Shown in pieces: positions 13,460 through 26,400 of a stretch of 64,000 nucleotides of DNA. Numbering within the stretch: position 1 is the stretch's first letter; the number at the start of each line of letters is the position of its first letter. The position numbers and the translations under genes are program-made. Below the pieces are notes generated by a model. The model had not been told where the DNA came from. It saw only the letters and a program-made list of their open reading frames with translations, and searched no databases. The stretch lies in assembly GCA_950295325.1 (NCBI GenBank), contig OX485803.1, forward strand, positions 36,223,554-36,287,553, in the 5' to 3' direction. The stretch is from Polytrichum commune (lineage: Eukaryota > Streptophyta > Polytrichopsida > Polytrichales > Polytrichaceae).

Positions 13460-15590
13460 TTTTTTTGGGGGGGGGGGGGGGACGAAGGAATAGTTTATTG
13501 TCGAGTTTCTCTTATTAATTACGAGGTTGTCATATATTTGATATCAAGTTTCCTTTTAATTAGTGATTCAGGGATATGTAGGTTTTTAAAAAGTTTTATG
13601 CTTCTTGTGTGTATGGCTTCCTCTACTCATGAAGTGATAACTACGATGGGTCTGATTTTCTAGCCTTGTGCTCTCATTGCGTCTATTAATGACTTGTATT
13701 TTTATTCTTTCATTTGTATGGCTTGGCTAAGGAATCTATCACGTGTGAAGTTGAATTCAATGATTTCGATGGTTATGTCTTGAGTAGGTATTAGCAGACC
13801 ATTTTGTTCATATGAAGTGCCTTGTATGTATACAATATCCACTCTTAGTTTTGCGAGGCATTCACATCATGTAGTGTTGCATGTGCAACTTAGTATTCAT
13901 GGCAGGGTGGTGTTGTCTTGGTGGTTGCATATTGATTACCAGCCTCAATGAATGTGACCCATAACCTTATTCAGATCCATAACAATATTTTGTGGGTCTG
14001 ACAATTTTCCGTGGAATACTATCCGTCCCACATAACATGATTGTTATGGATCTGAATAATGTTATGGGTGTCTTTGTGTACACTTGAATTTAATAGGTTG
14101 GTGAGTTGGTGGGCATTGACATTGTGTCTTGTGATTCTAAGGCCTTTAAGGAATTCATTGTTGCATAGAGAGAAGGTGAGGACATACATCTCTATTGTTA
14201 TTTCAGCACAATGTGCAGTTGGGGTTGGTGTGTGTGCATGGCCATAATTTTTTTTTTTCAATGGTTTGCCCATGTATTGGGCAAATCGGAACTTGAGGAG
14301 TGATGTGATTTGTGCATCCATAATTTGCATGAAGTGATTAGAAAGTTTATGGTGAATTTCCTTGTTGGAGAGCCAGTTTCTTGCACATATGAATTTCTGT
14401 GGCTCTTTCTTTTGTGAGCCTATTGTGTTATGTTTTTATGAATGTTTGTAGGTCCCTTTTATGCATGTTAGGTTGGTGCTTAAGGGAGGTTTGGCTAATC
14501 AATATGGTATGGTGTGGGCTACATGTATGCGTGGTATGGGTGTAATCGTGTCTTTTGCGGTGCCATCAATTGCTAGTGAGTCAACCATGTTGTTTCCCTT
14601 AATTTATGTGGGAGTTTTAACTTTTTGGCTTGTTATCATGTGTCGGAACCATGTTACGTATTGAAGTATGGACGCTATTCGTAGTTTATCCATGTGGTTA
14701 TGTTGGGAGGATGTGTGTCTTACGTGGTTGTTGATGAGGTAGATGCTATGGAGGCTATCCATAAAGTTGTGTATATCATGATTGACTTCTTGTGTGTTGG
14801 CCAGTGCTAGCCGAATAGTGCATACTTCTACTCTAAGAATATTTTGAAATTATGGGAGTCTTTTTGCTATTTGTGTGTAGTTGTGTTGGCTATGAACTCC
14901 TGATCTTGTGAGGCTTCGTTTCCTTTCCCGTCTAGTGGGATAAAGGACCCATTTGTGTAAATGCTTTGGGATGGGTTGTATTTTGGTGGTTGGGGGGTAG
15001 AGAGCTCATTTGGCGTTTGGTGAGTTTGTGTTAGAGGTGGTGTGGGTAGTGGGTATGGTGTTTCGTGACAATTTGTTCATTGTTTGATATGTTGAGTTTG
15101 TATGGCGTCATGGTAAGTGTGGTTGTGTGTGGGTATGTGTAGGTTGTGAGCTTCTTGGATGATTTGTTGGAGTTGTGGGCAAAAGTATGGTGTGTGGGTG
15201 GGGAGTCCTAGCTATGTAAGCACATGATTGTTAGTGAGGCTTCTGGTTGATTATAGTAGGAGGGCCATCAGGGTGCGTGCAGGTATCGAGCGGCATTTGG
15301 AGGGATGGTGGCTATTATATGAATGTCTTGGTGTTTTGTTAGGTCTGATTGTTGGGGTTCCATTCTTTATGGTTAAGATCATAATAGTGATATTATGTGG
15401 GTTTCTTTGGTTTCCATTGTCATCCATTATATGGATTACGTTGTTTTACAGTGGTCTATTGGATGTGCATGGCCTGCACCATTCCATTTTGAGGATAGTG
15501 TGTTGCCTTGTGCACCAAAGATGATATCTCTAGTATGAGGTGAGTTGTATCTTTAGAGTAGAAGTGGGCATGTGAGGGACAATGAGTAAG
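13460..15590 (-). mobile_element. Decayed LINE 3' end (copy 2)
   Basis: Minus-strand 14330-14019 reads KFRFAQYMGKPLKK and FLKGLRITRHNVNAH, aligning with copy 1 (KFKYAQYMGNHMKN, YLKGLRIARRNKAVH). Further on, AIHTRSIKLFKNLHIPESLI aligns with the copy 1 tail. It ends in the same C-tract/A-tract junction (15 G then T on the plus strand at 13459-13481). Many stops. The 5' limit is set by copy B of the 300-bp family and is approximate. Long plus-strand frames here are shadows of its G/T bias. Confidence 0.65.
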
Positions 15591-15597
15591 GTTCAGA

Positions 15598-15940
15598 CAT
15601 CTATAACCAATAAAATAAGAGATTTTGCATATGTTTAGGAGTAATAGCAGGGAATTGTTTTTCTTGCGAAGAGGAACGAATTTTAAGGAGAATGCAATTT
15701 TATTTTATTTTCCATGAATATGGAAATTGCTACAAATTTCGAAGCGGTAAAGTTAGGGCAACACATATTCAATTTCTAGGTCAACCTAAAATTGCTCATC
15801 TAAATCCTAATGATTGGCTACGATAGTTGTCAAAACTCTGATGAGTGTAATCAATCACAAGCCACCACCACATAAAGCTTAATTCGGTTCATCTAAAAAG
15901 TGAATGTGTCATCCATATCAACATTACATAACCCTAGTGA
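15598..15940 (+). repeat. Dispersed ~300-bp family, copy B
   Basis: Contains AACCAATAAAATAAGAGA, CATGAATATGGAAATTGCTA and GTAATCAATCACAAGCCACC. Homology to copy C continues to about 15940. Confidence 0.75.
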
Positions 15941-17405
15941 ATGGTTCAATGAACCTAGTCAACTATGAATCTCTCGACCTTAATATGAGTGGGTGAGTTG
16001 GAAAGTGTTGACTAGAAGGGTTGTGATTGAGGTGTGTATGCTTTGGTGTTGATTAATGGGTGGGATGCTTTTGAGTTTATTTCTTGGTAGTGTGATGATG
16101 ACTCTAGAGGAGCCATGCAATTCTTGTGGTGAAGTGTTGTGGTGAAGTGTTGTTGGAGGGTGACTAGGTTTGGTTGAAAGTTGATCATATGGGTTCCGAT
16201 TATGATTGGTCAAGAAGGTGAAACTTAAGTTCTCCAAATCATGGAGTTTCAGCAATGGTTCAAACTTTATAACTACTTCAATACTACTTGGGGTATCACA
16301 CTTGAAGATAAAATTCCATAGGGTCTATCTGGTTCAAAACATTAAAATAAAATACTTGGAAAAGGTCTAAACATGTTACATGCACATTGGTCAAGACTCC
16401 ATTGAATCCTACGTGGAAATTACCATTCAGCACTCAAAATTGTTAAACCAAACATCATTCTACAGTCAAATTCATCTCACTTTTAAAGCAAGGTGTGAGT
16501 GTGATGCCTACATGTTTGCACACCCCTGACTTTAAGGTAGCAACAGCAGCAGCAACACCTATATTTGAATGGTATGTGATTAGGTGTGGATCCAAGAATT
16601 GGCACCAAAAAGACCTGTCTTTACAAGGCATTGGAGTACTTGCTCAAAATATGCTAAACAATCTAGGTTGAATAGTCAACATGATTGGGGGGACCAATAT
16701 GACCACTTAGCAACCATGAGAATCTTCACTTTGATAATGAATAACATATTCATACGAGCTCTTAAACTTGTGAGGCAAATGACTACGGGTACGATTTCGA
16801 TCTGCTAATCATCTCGCATTAATTGTGTGTTTCATATCCTAGGAGAAGTGGGTGCAGAGAGAAAAGTATCCATCTAAGGAACGTCCACCTTAACTGTTTT
16901 GGGATGGATCACTATCACTTCATCATTCAAGTAATAATTTACAAAAGCTTCACCATAAGCTGCTATATCATCAGCATCCGAAGCTTCATTGGTAACCAAG
17001 CTGGTGAGAAATGTGCGAAAAAGGATGTAAAAAGATACCAAGCTTGTACAATTCCACCTCCAATTTCTTCACCCCACCATCTTGTGATTATGTCCTACCC
17101 AAAGAAAGAAAGATAGATAGATAGATATAAACGTCGGCACCCTAAGGAGGCAGGCATGAATGATGAACCTCTTTGCCCGCAGGCTCCTGCCACTGGTCGG
17201 TGGTCCCCCAAAGATTTATATATATATATCTATATATACTACCCACAAGAATGTGCACGAGAGTCTCATCTGTGTGGCCGTTGATTCAGGTTCACGTGAA
17301 GATCAATAAATAGATATAAACACTGGCTCCTGGCATAGCAACCATGAATGAAGAGCCTCTTTGCCTACAAGCTACTACCTTCTTCCGAGGGTGCGTTCAC
17401 ATGCA

Positions 17406-20400
17406 TCAAGAGCTTGTGTCTGGCACACTTGCGTCCACCTGCATGAATGTCACCTCTCTACTTTCTAGAGGTCCCTCGACCTGCACACAACAATAGAGAG
17501 AGTCATTCGTAAAGTCTTGGTATCAAACTGCCGATGAGGTGACTAAAACATGAGTTTGAGAGCTTGAGCATAAAGTCACCCAAGTTTTCTTGAGGCTTGA
17601 AAGAGTGGTGTTGGGGTATTAAAAATATGTTTTCTAGGTTGTCATGCTAGAATGGGTGGGCCACTCAAACTGGGTGAAGTATTTACTGGAGTCAGGACTG
17701 TCGAGACTTGGTGGGAAAGTAGTGCCATTCCGTTTTTTTCATACTTCAGACCCAGACCCTAGTGTAAACTCCTTGGGTCCAAGTTCTTGCTGTCGACCAA
17801 TATGGTTGCTTGATTGCTTCAGTCTTGGACCCTAGTGTAAACTATTCCTTAGCATGTGGAAACTAAATAAGCATGCACAGTTTTAAACAAGATCGTCGGA
17901 ACTTACACTGGCATTTTGGTTTAGGCGGTTCGCAAGGATGCTGAGAGTTTCGTCTGGGACAACAGCATATCTCTCAGATGGTGAGACCCAATGAGAAGCT
18001 GCACACAACACACAAAATCCAATCACTAACATAAACATCATATTTTGCCTGACGTAGACGTATACGTAAGGTCTTGGGATCAAACTCCCGTTGAGTTGGC
18101 TAAAAACGTGAGTTTCAGAGTGTATCCATAAAGTTAGCCAGGTTTTCTTCAAGTTTAACTCAACATGCTCAATGAGAGGTGCTGGGCTATTTCAAATAAG
18201 ATTTCTAGCTTGTCATACTAGCATGGGTGGGCCAAGCTAGCCTTGCATAGGCCAATATGGGATTCAAGGCAGCATGTCCCAAGGGCAAACCCTACTTTAG
18301 ATCCTATAGTTCTCTCAAAGCTTTTGGGATGACTAGAGGAAGTCCAAGGAGTTTCACCCAACTTTCAAAATAGGCTCAGACACACAATGAGCTAACAAGT
18401 TACTTGATAGAAAATATTCTCAAAGAAGGATCGAACTCACGGTTTTGTCCCTCTTTGAGAGACTTTATGCATAACTCTATTAACCCGTAAACGCTTTTTC
18501 AACCCAATGTGGGCGTTTCATACATACAATATTCTGAATTTAAACTAAGTGAAATTAAAACAAATGTGATGTGATCTTTTGATAGATAGGACTCTAGCTT
18601 GTTGCCTTGCAAGGCTGATACTCCTTGACACCCACACAAAGTGACTTGGAAAGAGTTTGATAAAGGTATCATATCGTCCAATATAAAGAGAGAATACACA
18701 ATTACTATGAAACTGCTAAGAGTGTTACGGGGTTCACCAATCAGGAATGGATTTGAGAACCAGATCATCTGCACACTTCTGCCTGAGGACAGGATTTGTG
18801 TGTGGTTAAACGCACAAACCTGGTGAATTTGTTGATCGTGATGATTCGATTTGCTGGCAAGCGAGGCCATCAACACTCAGCAGCTCTAATCTCTTTGGCA
18901 TGCTCCTGCCAGAAGAAAGTTCCACTCACTTGTTTGAGCATCGCGGATTCAAAGAGTAGTCCAAGCTGAAACACCCCTGTACTATTTGCTCTACTACAAA
19001 CTTCTTGCTTCCATTTCGAAGAACAAAATTGGTATCCCATTTTATTTATTTGTCTCTTTCTTTCTTTCTTTCTTTCTTTGTGAGTATAGGTGCAGATACC
19101 ATAGTTCGAACAACTAGAACCAACTCTGCAATAGCAACGACGGGGTCTAATTTCTTCAGAGCCAAGGTGTCCATAAAGTGGCAAAAGGAGGGTTACAACT
19201 GTGAGTTTTAGGAGAGTCTCCTCATAATCTTGTTTAAAGTATCCTCTATTAAGTCTGAAAAAAACTTAGTGCAGATTGAGTTTTGGGTCAAAAAGAGGGG
19301 ATTTCATGAGTTTTCGGTCAAGAGAGGATTCATGATTTTAAACACAATGATGAGTTCCAAGTCAATGAACCAGCCCCGGAATAGACGTCACCCTCCTCCA
19401 TTAGGCCGACTTGATGTCAACCCCTCTTGTCATTCAAAGTCTAAAAGAGGATCCAGGATTTAAGTCTGCACGAGTTCCATTTTGAAGTTCCTGAAATGCT
19501 TTTACTTTCCAGTTCAACTCATTCTCACCCCTTAAACCCCCTGCGCAGGCCCAGAGTCCCTTGAAAAGCATGGTAGCTTTGAGGATAATTTTTGCAAATG
19601 TGTGTGAGAGAGGGAGATCACCTGTCCCGAATATCTCCATGACCGAGCTGGCCGCTAGTTCCTCGGCCCCAACTATATACATTTCCAGCCATTGTAATGA
19701 CCACCGTGTGGCGCCACCCACACGCCACCTGCGTCACTCGCTGTGTCCACCCCCCCAATAAAGTGCAAATCAACATCACAAACTTTCAAAGGGTGGTATA
19801 TAATGTTATTGTTACACCTCGTGGTGGATAATGTAATTTTCATGTAATATATGCATCACTCTTACGTAAAAATCTACTTTGTGATAGTATAATGTGGCAC
19901 ACAATATAGGACGATAAACTAAACAATGTAAGTATCACAACATTGATTGAGAATTCTGGTGTAATTTTAGAATTTCATTATTCTTACATAATAATTTAGC
20001 CTCTCGAAGATTGTGACAAACCCTCTTGCATAAGAACAATTTACCAGAGGGAGCCCGCCAGTTCCCAATAACCATATTCAAAAGCCACATCCGAGATGTG
20101 TGAATCCCAACCAAGTATGCAGATCACGCCTAGATCAAGGTTGTTGGTTTTTTCTTAAAACTCACTCTTGTTCTTCCAATTCTCATCAGAAGTTGAGCTT
20201 CAAAAGAAGCTCCAATACCCTCCACAACACTCCAACTGATGCCAATGACACGCCATTTACATGCTTCGAACATGGGTGACGGGTCTCTACCTTAATTTTT
20301 AATAAAGTAATTAATAATGGTAGGCGTGTGTGTAGATATAAGATACCTCATGGGTGAGACCTTGCACAAGTTGGGGGATGCATTGGTCTTGTGTGCTCCC

Positions 20401-23400
20401 GCATCCAACTTGCCCAAACTGCAGGTAAAGACGATATCAACATGGATTTCAAATTGATGCAATCAACTCACACTACAGCTTTAAATCAATGCCGACCAAG
20501 CATAGGGTTGCAATTTTGATCACTTCTCTCTATATTTAAGCATTGAAAGATCCAAAACATTGAGTTATGAGTTGAATCGAATGTTGGACGAATCGGTAGC
20601 TAGATGAAAGGGTGGCTTAAACCCAAGACCTTAATATGGATCCCATAGGAACTCCGAGGTTGAGCCACCTAAGGCCGGATTTAGTTAGTACTCAGATGGG
20701 TAACCTTCCTAGCACTTCATTTCCGGTGCACCCTACCATCTATGGTACACCCAATCAAAGTGGGAGTATCAGGGTGAACCGTGTATTTTCAACCAACCAT
20801 GTGGAAACCCAGTAGAGGGCTTTAAATTTAAAATTAGAGGGCTTAAAGGCCCTCTAATTTTTGTAATGCCTGTATCGGGATTACATATAGACTTAGACCA
20901 ACTCGAAAATGGAAGCATCAACACCATAGTTCAGGCTGGTGGCAATGTCAGAGTCGTCTTTCTTTGCTTTCTTTCTAGCACTGAAAAGATGTTTAATCCT
21001 GAAGGGTGTGTATCGACACTTACTCAACATCGAACGCAGGTCAATTGCATTATGAGATGTAGGTACTTATTTTGTGAGTACTCTGAGCTATGAATGAGCT
21101 GAACTTCATCATCACAAATGACAAATTTAATCCCACCGGGTTGGAAATTGAACCTTGTTCCAGCCCCAACCGTATACTTGTCCCTGCTCATCGAATGCCA
21201 TCGAATGTCGCCAGCCTCCAGCAATCTGTGTTTCAAAAGCGCAAGATTCTTCACATTCGCATCATCTCAAAATGCAGTCGACAAACATTTCATGTTAAGC
21301 TAGTGTTGATACAAGCCCTTCAGGCTTGAATATCTTTTCAGTGCCAACTCAACATTTGGCTAAAGTGTCATTCATCAACACTGATTCAACTGATAAATCA
21401 ACTTTTCAGGTCTTTGCAACTATAAACTATAGAACAAAAGATTGAATTCACAACCCCATGTTTGGTATGCATTGATTCAATGTTGTGGTTGATGTTGATT
21501 ATGTATGAATCTAGAGGTTTGTGTGGAGAATATGTTATTGGAATTGGTCTTTGACGATGGTGAAGAGTTTGATATATGTCTCATTTGGTTGGGGGTTAGG
21601 ATTTAGGGTTTAAATTGGGGGCATACACTTTCAATCTTCCGGTTACGCAGGGCTTGCACTTCTCGGGGTAAAAGCTGGTCCTGGAAGTCTCCATGTCCAA
21701 GCTGCCCATATTTACTCCATCCGAACGTGAAAATACTGCCCGAGTCTGAGACAACAATCGTGTGCCGCCACCCACAAGCCACCATCTTCATCTTCTCACT
21801 CTGAACAAATTAACACGTATTAGAAGAAAAAGAAAAAGAAAAGATCGACTCAATTTGTCATATAGTGAGCTCCAATCCATGCATTATGGAAAGTATCGGG
21901 TGGTAAGAAGTTCTCATCTTATCCCATTGATTATTCACCTTTGGATTCTGAGAAATTTCCGACCTACAGGGTACGTTGACTACAATTTTCAGATTTCAGA
22001 TCATCATCTCAAAATGCAAAATGACCAGCATTCAACGTTAAGTCAGTGTTGATATATACTAACCCTTCGAGAAATCCTCCACATAAATCCTGAAGGGCTT
22101 GTATGTATCCAAATTGAGAAATATGTTTTCAGTGCTAGGTAAACATCTAGGTAATAATTCATTCATCAACATTGCTTCAACTCATCAGGTCTTGCAATGA
22201 TAAACTATAGAAACAGAAGACCAAAATTGCAACCCTATATCTGGTAGGCATATTGATTCAATGCTGTGAATAGATGGAATTGTACCAATGTGAAATCAGT
22301 GCTGATGAGTCCAGAGCTTAGTGATGTCATAGCTATGACTTTGCATACAAAAAGTTTCTTAATACTGCTCCCAACTTCTTCGATAGAACGATACAACAGT
22401 ACCCTCTATGACTGGCAGGTATGCTTAAGCACACATCTCAAAATGCAAGTCAATGTTGGTATGATATCTTTTCAGCGCTAACTCAGAATTTAGCTCATGA
22501 CTCATTCACCAACATTGATTCCACTCACACTTCAATTTTTTCAAGTCTTCCAACTACAAAATATAGAATTAAAATGGCAACCCTATGTCAATGCTAGACA
22601 ATGATATAGTTTAATGTAGTCTGAAGCAATGCAAAACCAGCTTTGGTTATGTATGAAGTTGAAGGTTTGTAATGCACACATTCAAAGTGACGACTTCAAC
22701 AGGAACGGATCTATCATCACGGTCGCCGAGTCCCAAATTTCCGTAACGGCCCCAGCCCCACCCATAGAGTTTGCCACTCACGGTGATTGCCGCAGTGTGC
22801 TCGGCTCCAGCAGCCACCACCATCACCTCCGTCCCCTGTGGTGAGATCGCAAAAAAATAACAGATATTTTTTTGGCGATTAATACCTTCACAACCACACC
22901 ATAAACCTCTAAATTCATATATCATCAACATTAATTTCACATTGATGCAGATATATTGAACTACATTATTAGAGTCAACATGCCTTTTGGTTGGGAGTTG
23001 GTTGTTTCGCATACACCAACACCTTCCATGTTTGGCAAGTTTTCGGTGCATGCTTGAAGGTAGTGTGGAGGTTTGAACGAAGAATATTCTATATTGGGTC
23101 AAACTCCATTGGCATGCCAAAAAAGGTCCTAAAATGAGTTTTTAACCCTCAATGAAGTTCACGAAATAGGTTGCTCTTAATTCAAATTCAAACGCTACCT
23201 TCAAGCATGCACCACAAGTGGAAAGAAATTATTGATTTGCTATGCAAAACAACCAATGGGAGATCATAGGGGACCACCTTCTGACTAAAAGCCCCGTTGA
23301 GTTAAAGGATAAATCTATTGAGTCAATGCGTACCAAACATAATAGGGTTGCAATCGTAATGGTTTGTTTCTATAATCTATACTTGCAAGACCTGAAAGGT

Positions 23401-26400
23401 TGAATTATGAATTGAATCAATGTTGACAGAATCATCATCTATACGTTGAGTTCGAACAGTAAATATCTTAGATTATGTGCAGTATGTATCAACACTAAGT
23501 CAACATGAAACTTGTATGTCACTTGTATTACCTCAAAGGTTTGGACTCTTTGTGGGCGAAGCGAATCATTGTTGTGGCCTAGACCCAGTTGACCATTTTG
23601 GTTGCGGCCCCAGCTGCATCGCTCAAGAACAAAGTTTCAGTATGCCCATGCAAATAAATAAAAACCGGTCAGCAAATCACGCACTTGTCCAATTTCTTGT
23701 CAAATGCGTGAATGAACATGAACATCATCATGTGCATCTCGGATCGTGGGGTTCAAATCCTACAAAGCGTAATTCTTTTATGATTTTAAGAAAAAACATA
23801 ATAGTTGATAAAACATATTTGAAAAATAGCTCAAGTTGGAGTTCAGTGGGGCTTGTGTACCTGTAGACTTTGCCCTCGGTCGAGATGGCAAGGCAATGAC
23901 TGTCGCCGCAGGCAATTTGCCGGATCTCTAGCCCTTGGAGCACCTGAATTGGATGAGGGATGAATAAGTCACTCGAATCTCCGTGCCCCAACCGCCCAAA
24001 GTCTCCCCTACCAATCAAAATGAAATTTCCATCAACAATTGACCAATGCCAAACTCAAAATTATCAAAACCACATGGCCCAAGAAGTCGCACTTTCCAGT
24101 ACTTGCCCATCAGAAACATGATCAACAGAACTAGGAATCGAACCACACTGGTATCACCTTTTTTGATACCTCTCGGCTTTATATGACGAGAATTTTAAAT
24201 GTAGTTTGAATACTGGGTATTTAAGGATATTTTTGATTTTGATACCGACTTTATGTACCATCCTCAAACCTTCATACCTAGGCAAAACTACCCTAGTATT
24301 GACATAGAATTAGGATGGTATATTGACCCAACTAATGACTCAGGTCTGCAAAGGTTTTTGCATCTTGCCAAGACCCACCAAGTGTCAAGATCGGACTAGT
24401 ATTACACTTTTAATATTGGTCAGGTGAGTTCTTCAATACCATTATTAAAAATGTGTGCTAACACCATGCATTCACCTGTATACACTGGTACTACCTGCCA
24501 TCCATTCAACATTAAAAAATACTCGGACCCCTATAGTAGGTTTGTGGTCGATTCATCTCAAATGAAATGACTTCAACTAGACTGATCGGGGGTCTTTGAA
24601 GCTAATTCCAGGGTCAAATCAACTTTACAAAGTTGTCATTAAAAGTTCAATGAATATGAGGTATGTTCGTATGAGAGAATTTCATCGCGCCTCCACCTGC
24701 GGTCCCAACATGCCTTTGCCCACACACCGGGTAGCGCGAGACCATTCACTTCCTCATGGGCTTCTAATTCAAGGTTTGCAGGCCAAATTCAGTTACTTAT
24801 CTTCGAGTAGTGGATGAGTTGGGTGCAGATCTAAGAACGGACACCAGAGAGACGTATGTTTAAAAGAGGGATCAGACTATGTTCTCAAAACTTGTTGATC
24901 ATTCTAGTCTCAGTAGTCAACAACATAATCTCGGGGGGTTCTTATCAATGATCAGGGAGAACCGGCAGTTAGTTACAGATGAACCGGTTGAGGTTGAAAA
25001 ATAACTGGTTGAAATTCAAGACTTCAGGAGAATTACCGATCACTTTAGAGGAATTTATGGAATATACCTCAAATTAATATAGAAAAAACCGAAGGATGTC
25101 AACACGCAACTGATTGGACTTGCAAACACTAGGATCTCAACCAATTATGCCCAAAAATCTCCCCGATCACTGGTTCTTGTGGCTCACTGTCCCTGGACTT
25201 TGATAAATCATAACAATCCCATCTTAGGCTCAAAAGTCGACATGTTTGGGGAGGGGACCTATACAACCACTTAATGAGCACAAGAATCTTCACTTTTGAT
25301 GATGAATAATATATTCATATAAGCTCCAAATATTATGAGGCAAATGGCTATGAGTACGATTTAGATTTGCTAATCATCTCGCACTAATTATACTAATAAA
25401 AGTTTGTGATGATGTACTGACCAGCCCCAGCTGTAGACAGTCTGGGTGGCGGCTGAGAGTGCAGTTGTGTGATCTGCTCCGCATGTAATTGAAGAGATTT
25501 CACAGTCTTCCAAAGCACTCACAATTGTTGGTAAGTGACGCTCCTCCGCATTGCCATGGCCAAGTTGGCCATCTTCACCTCGCCCCCATGAGCACACCAC
25601 ATCACCGGCTGCCATCAATCCAAGCCAAGCCAAGCCAAGCCAAGCCAAGCTCAGATCATCACAATTTTGGAAGTTTTTGGAAGAGAGATCATAATAGGAG
25701 TTATTCATTGATTCAACCGGAGTTTTGGTCGGGAGTTGGTTGTGTTGCATACAAACACTTTCCATGTTCGGTAAGTTTTTGGTGCATGCTTGGAGTCGGT
25801 GTGGAGGTTTGAACGAAGAACTTTGTATCTCGGTTCATTGGGGGGCCAAATTCTAATGGCAAAATCAACCAACTCCCGACCAAAACTCCAGCTGAATTAA
25901 CAGGTAACTCTTATGTCTATAACCATTTTGACATCTGAGGTTGTATTCCAGGATTGAGGAAGAGGATGACTTCCCTAGAGCTTATTCCTTGCCAAGAGCC
26001 TCCCAGTGTACGAATGGGGAGATCCAATCACTAGTTACAGATGAGCTGGTTGAGTTTGAGAAATAACCAGTTCAAGTTTGAGACTTTAGGCGAATTGCTG
26101 ATCATTTTAAAGGAATCTATAGAATATCCCTTAAATTAATAATGACAAACCGAATGATATCAACATACAACCGGTTGAACTTGGAAACACTTGGATCTCG
26201 ACCAATTTAGCCCAAAATCTCCCCGGGCACTGCTCACGGCCCGAGGGGCTTGCCTAGGCCGTCCTTCGTTAGAACCAAATGACATTCCGGGATTGGGAAG
26301 AGAATGACTTCTCTAGAACACAACCCTTGTCCTCCTCAGCCCTCAATCTAGGCCATCGATCTCCATGTTTGGAGGGCCCAGAAGGGGAGGGCACCAAAAT

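Noticed and set aside
16823..17116. Plus-strand frame containing KKDVKRYQ, resembling the UVR8 tail
   Set aside because: Wrong strand for the UVR8-type gene and no splice link; coincidental.
23749..23760. GGTTCAAATCC as a tRNA T-loop
   Set aside because: No A box or acceptor stem at the proper distance; not a tRNA gene.
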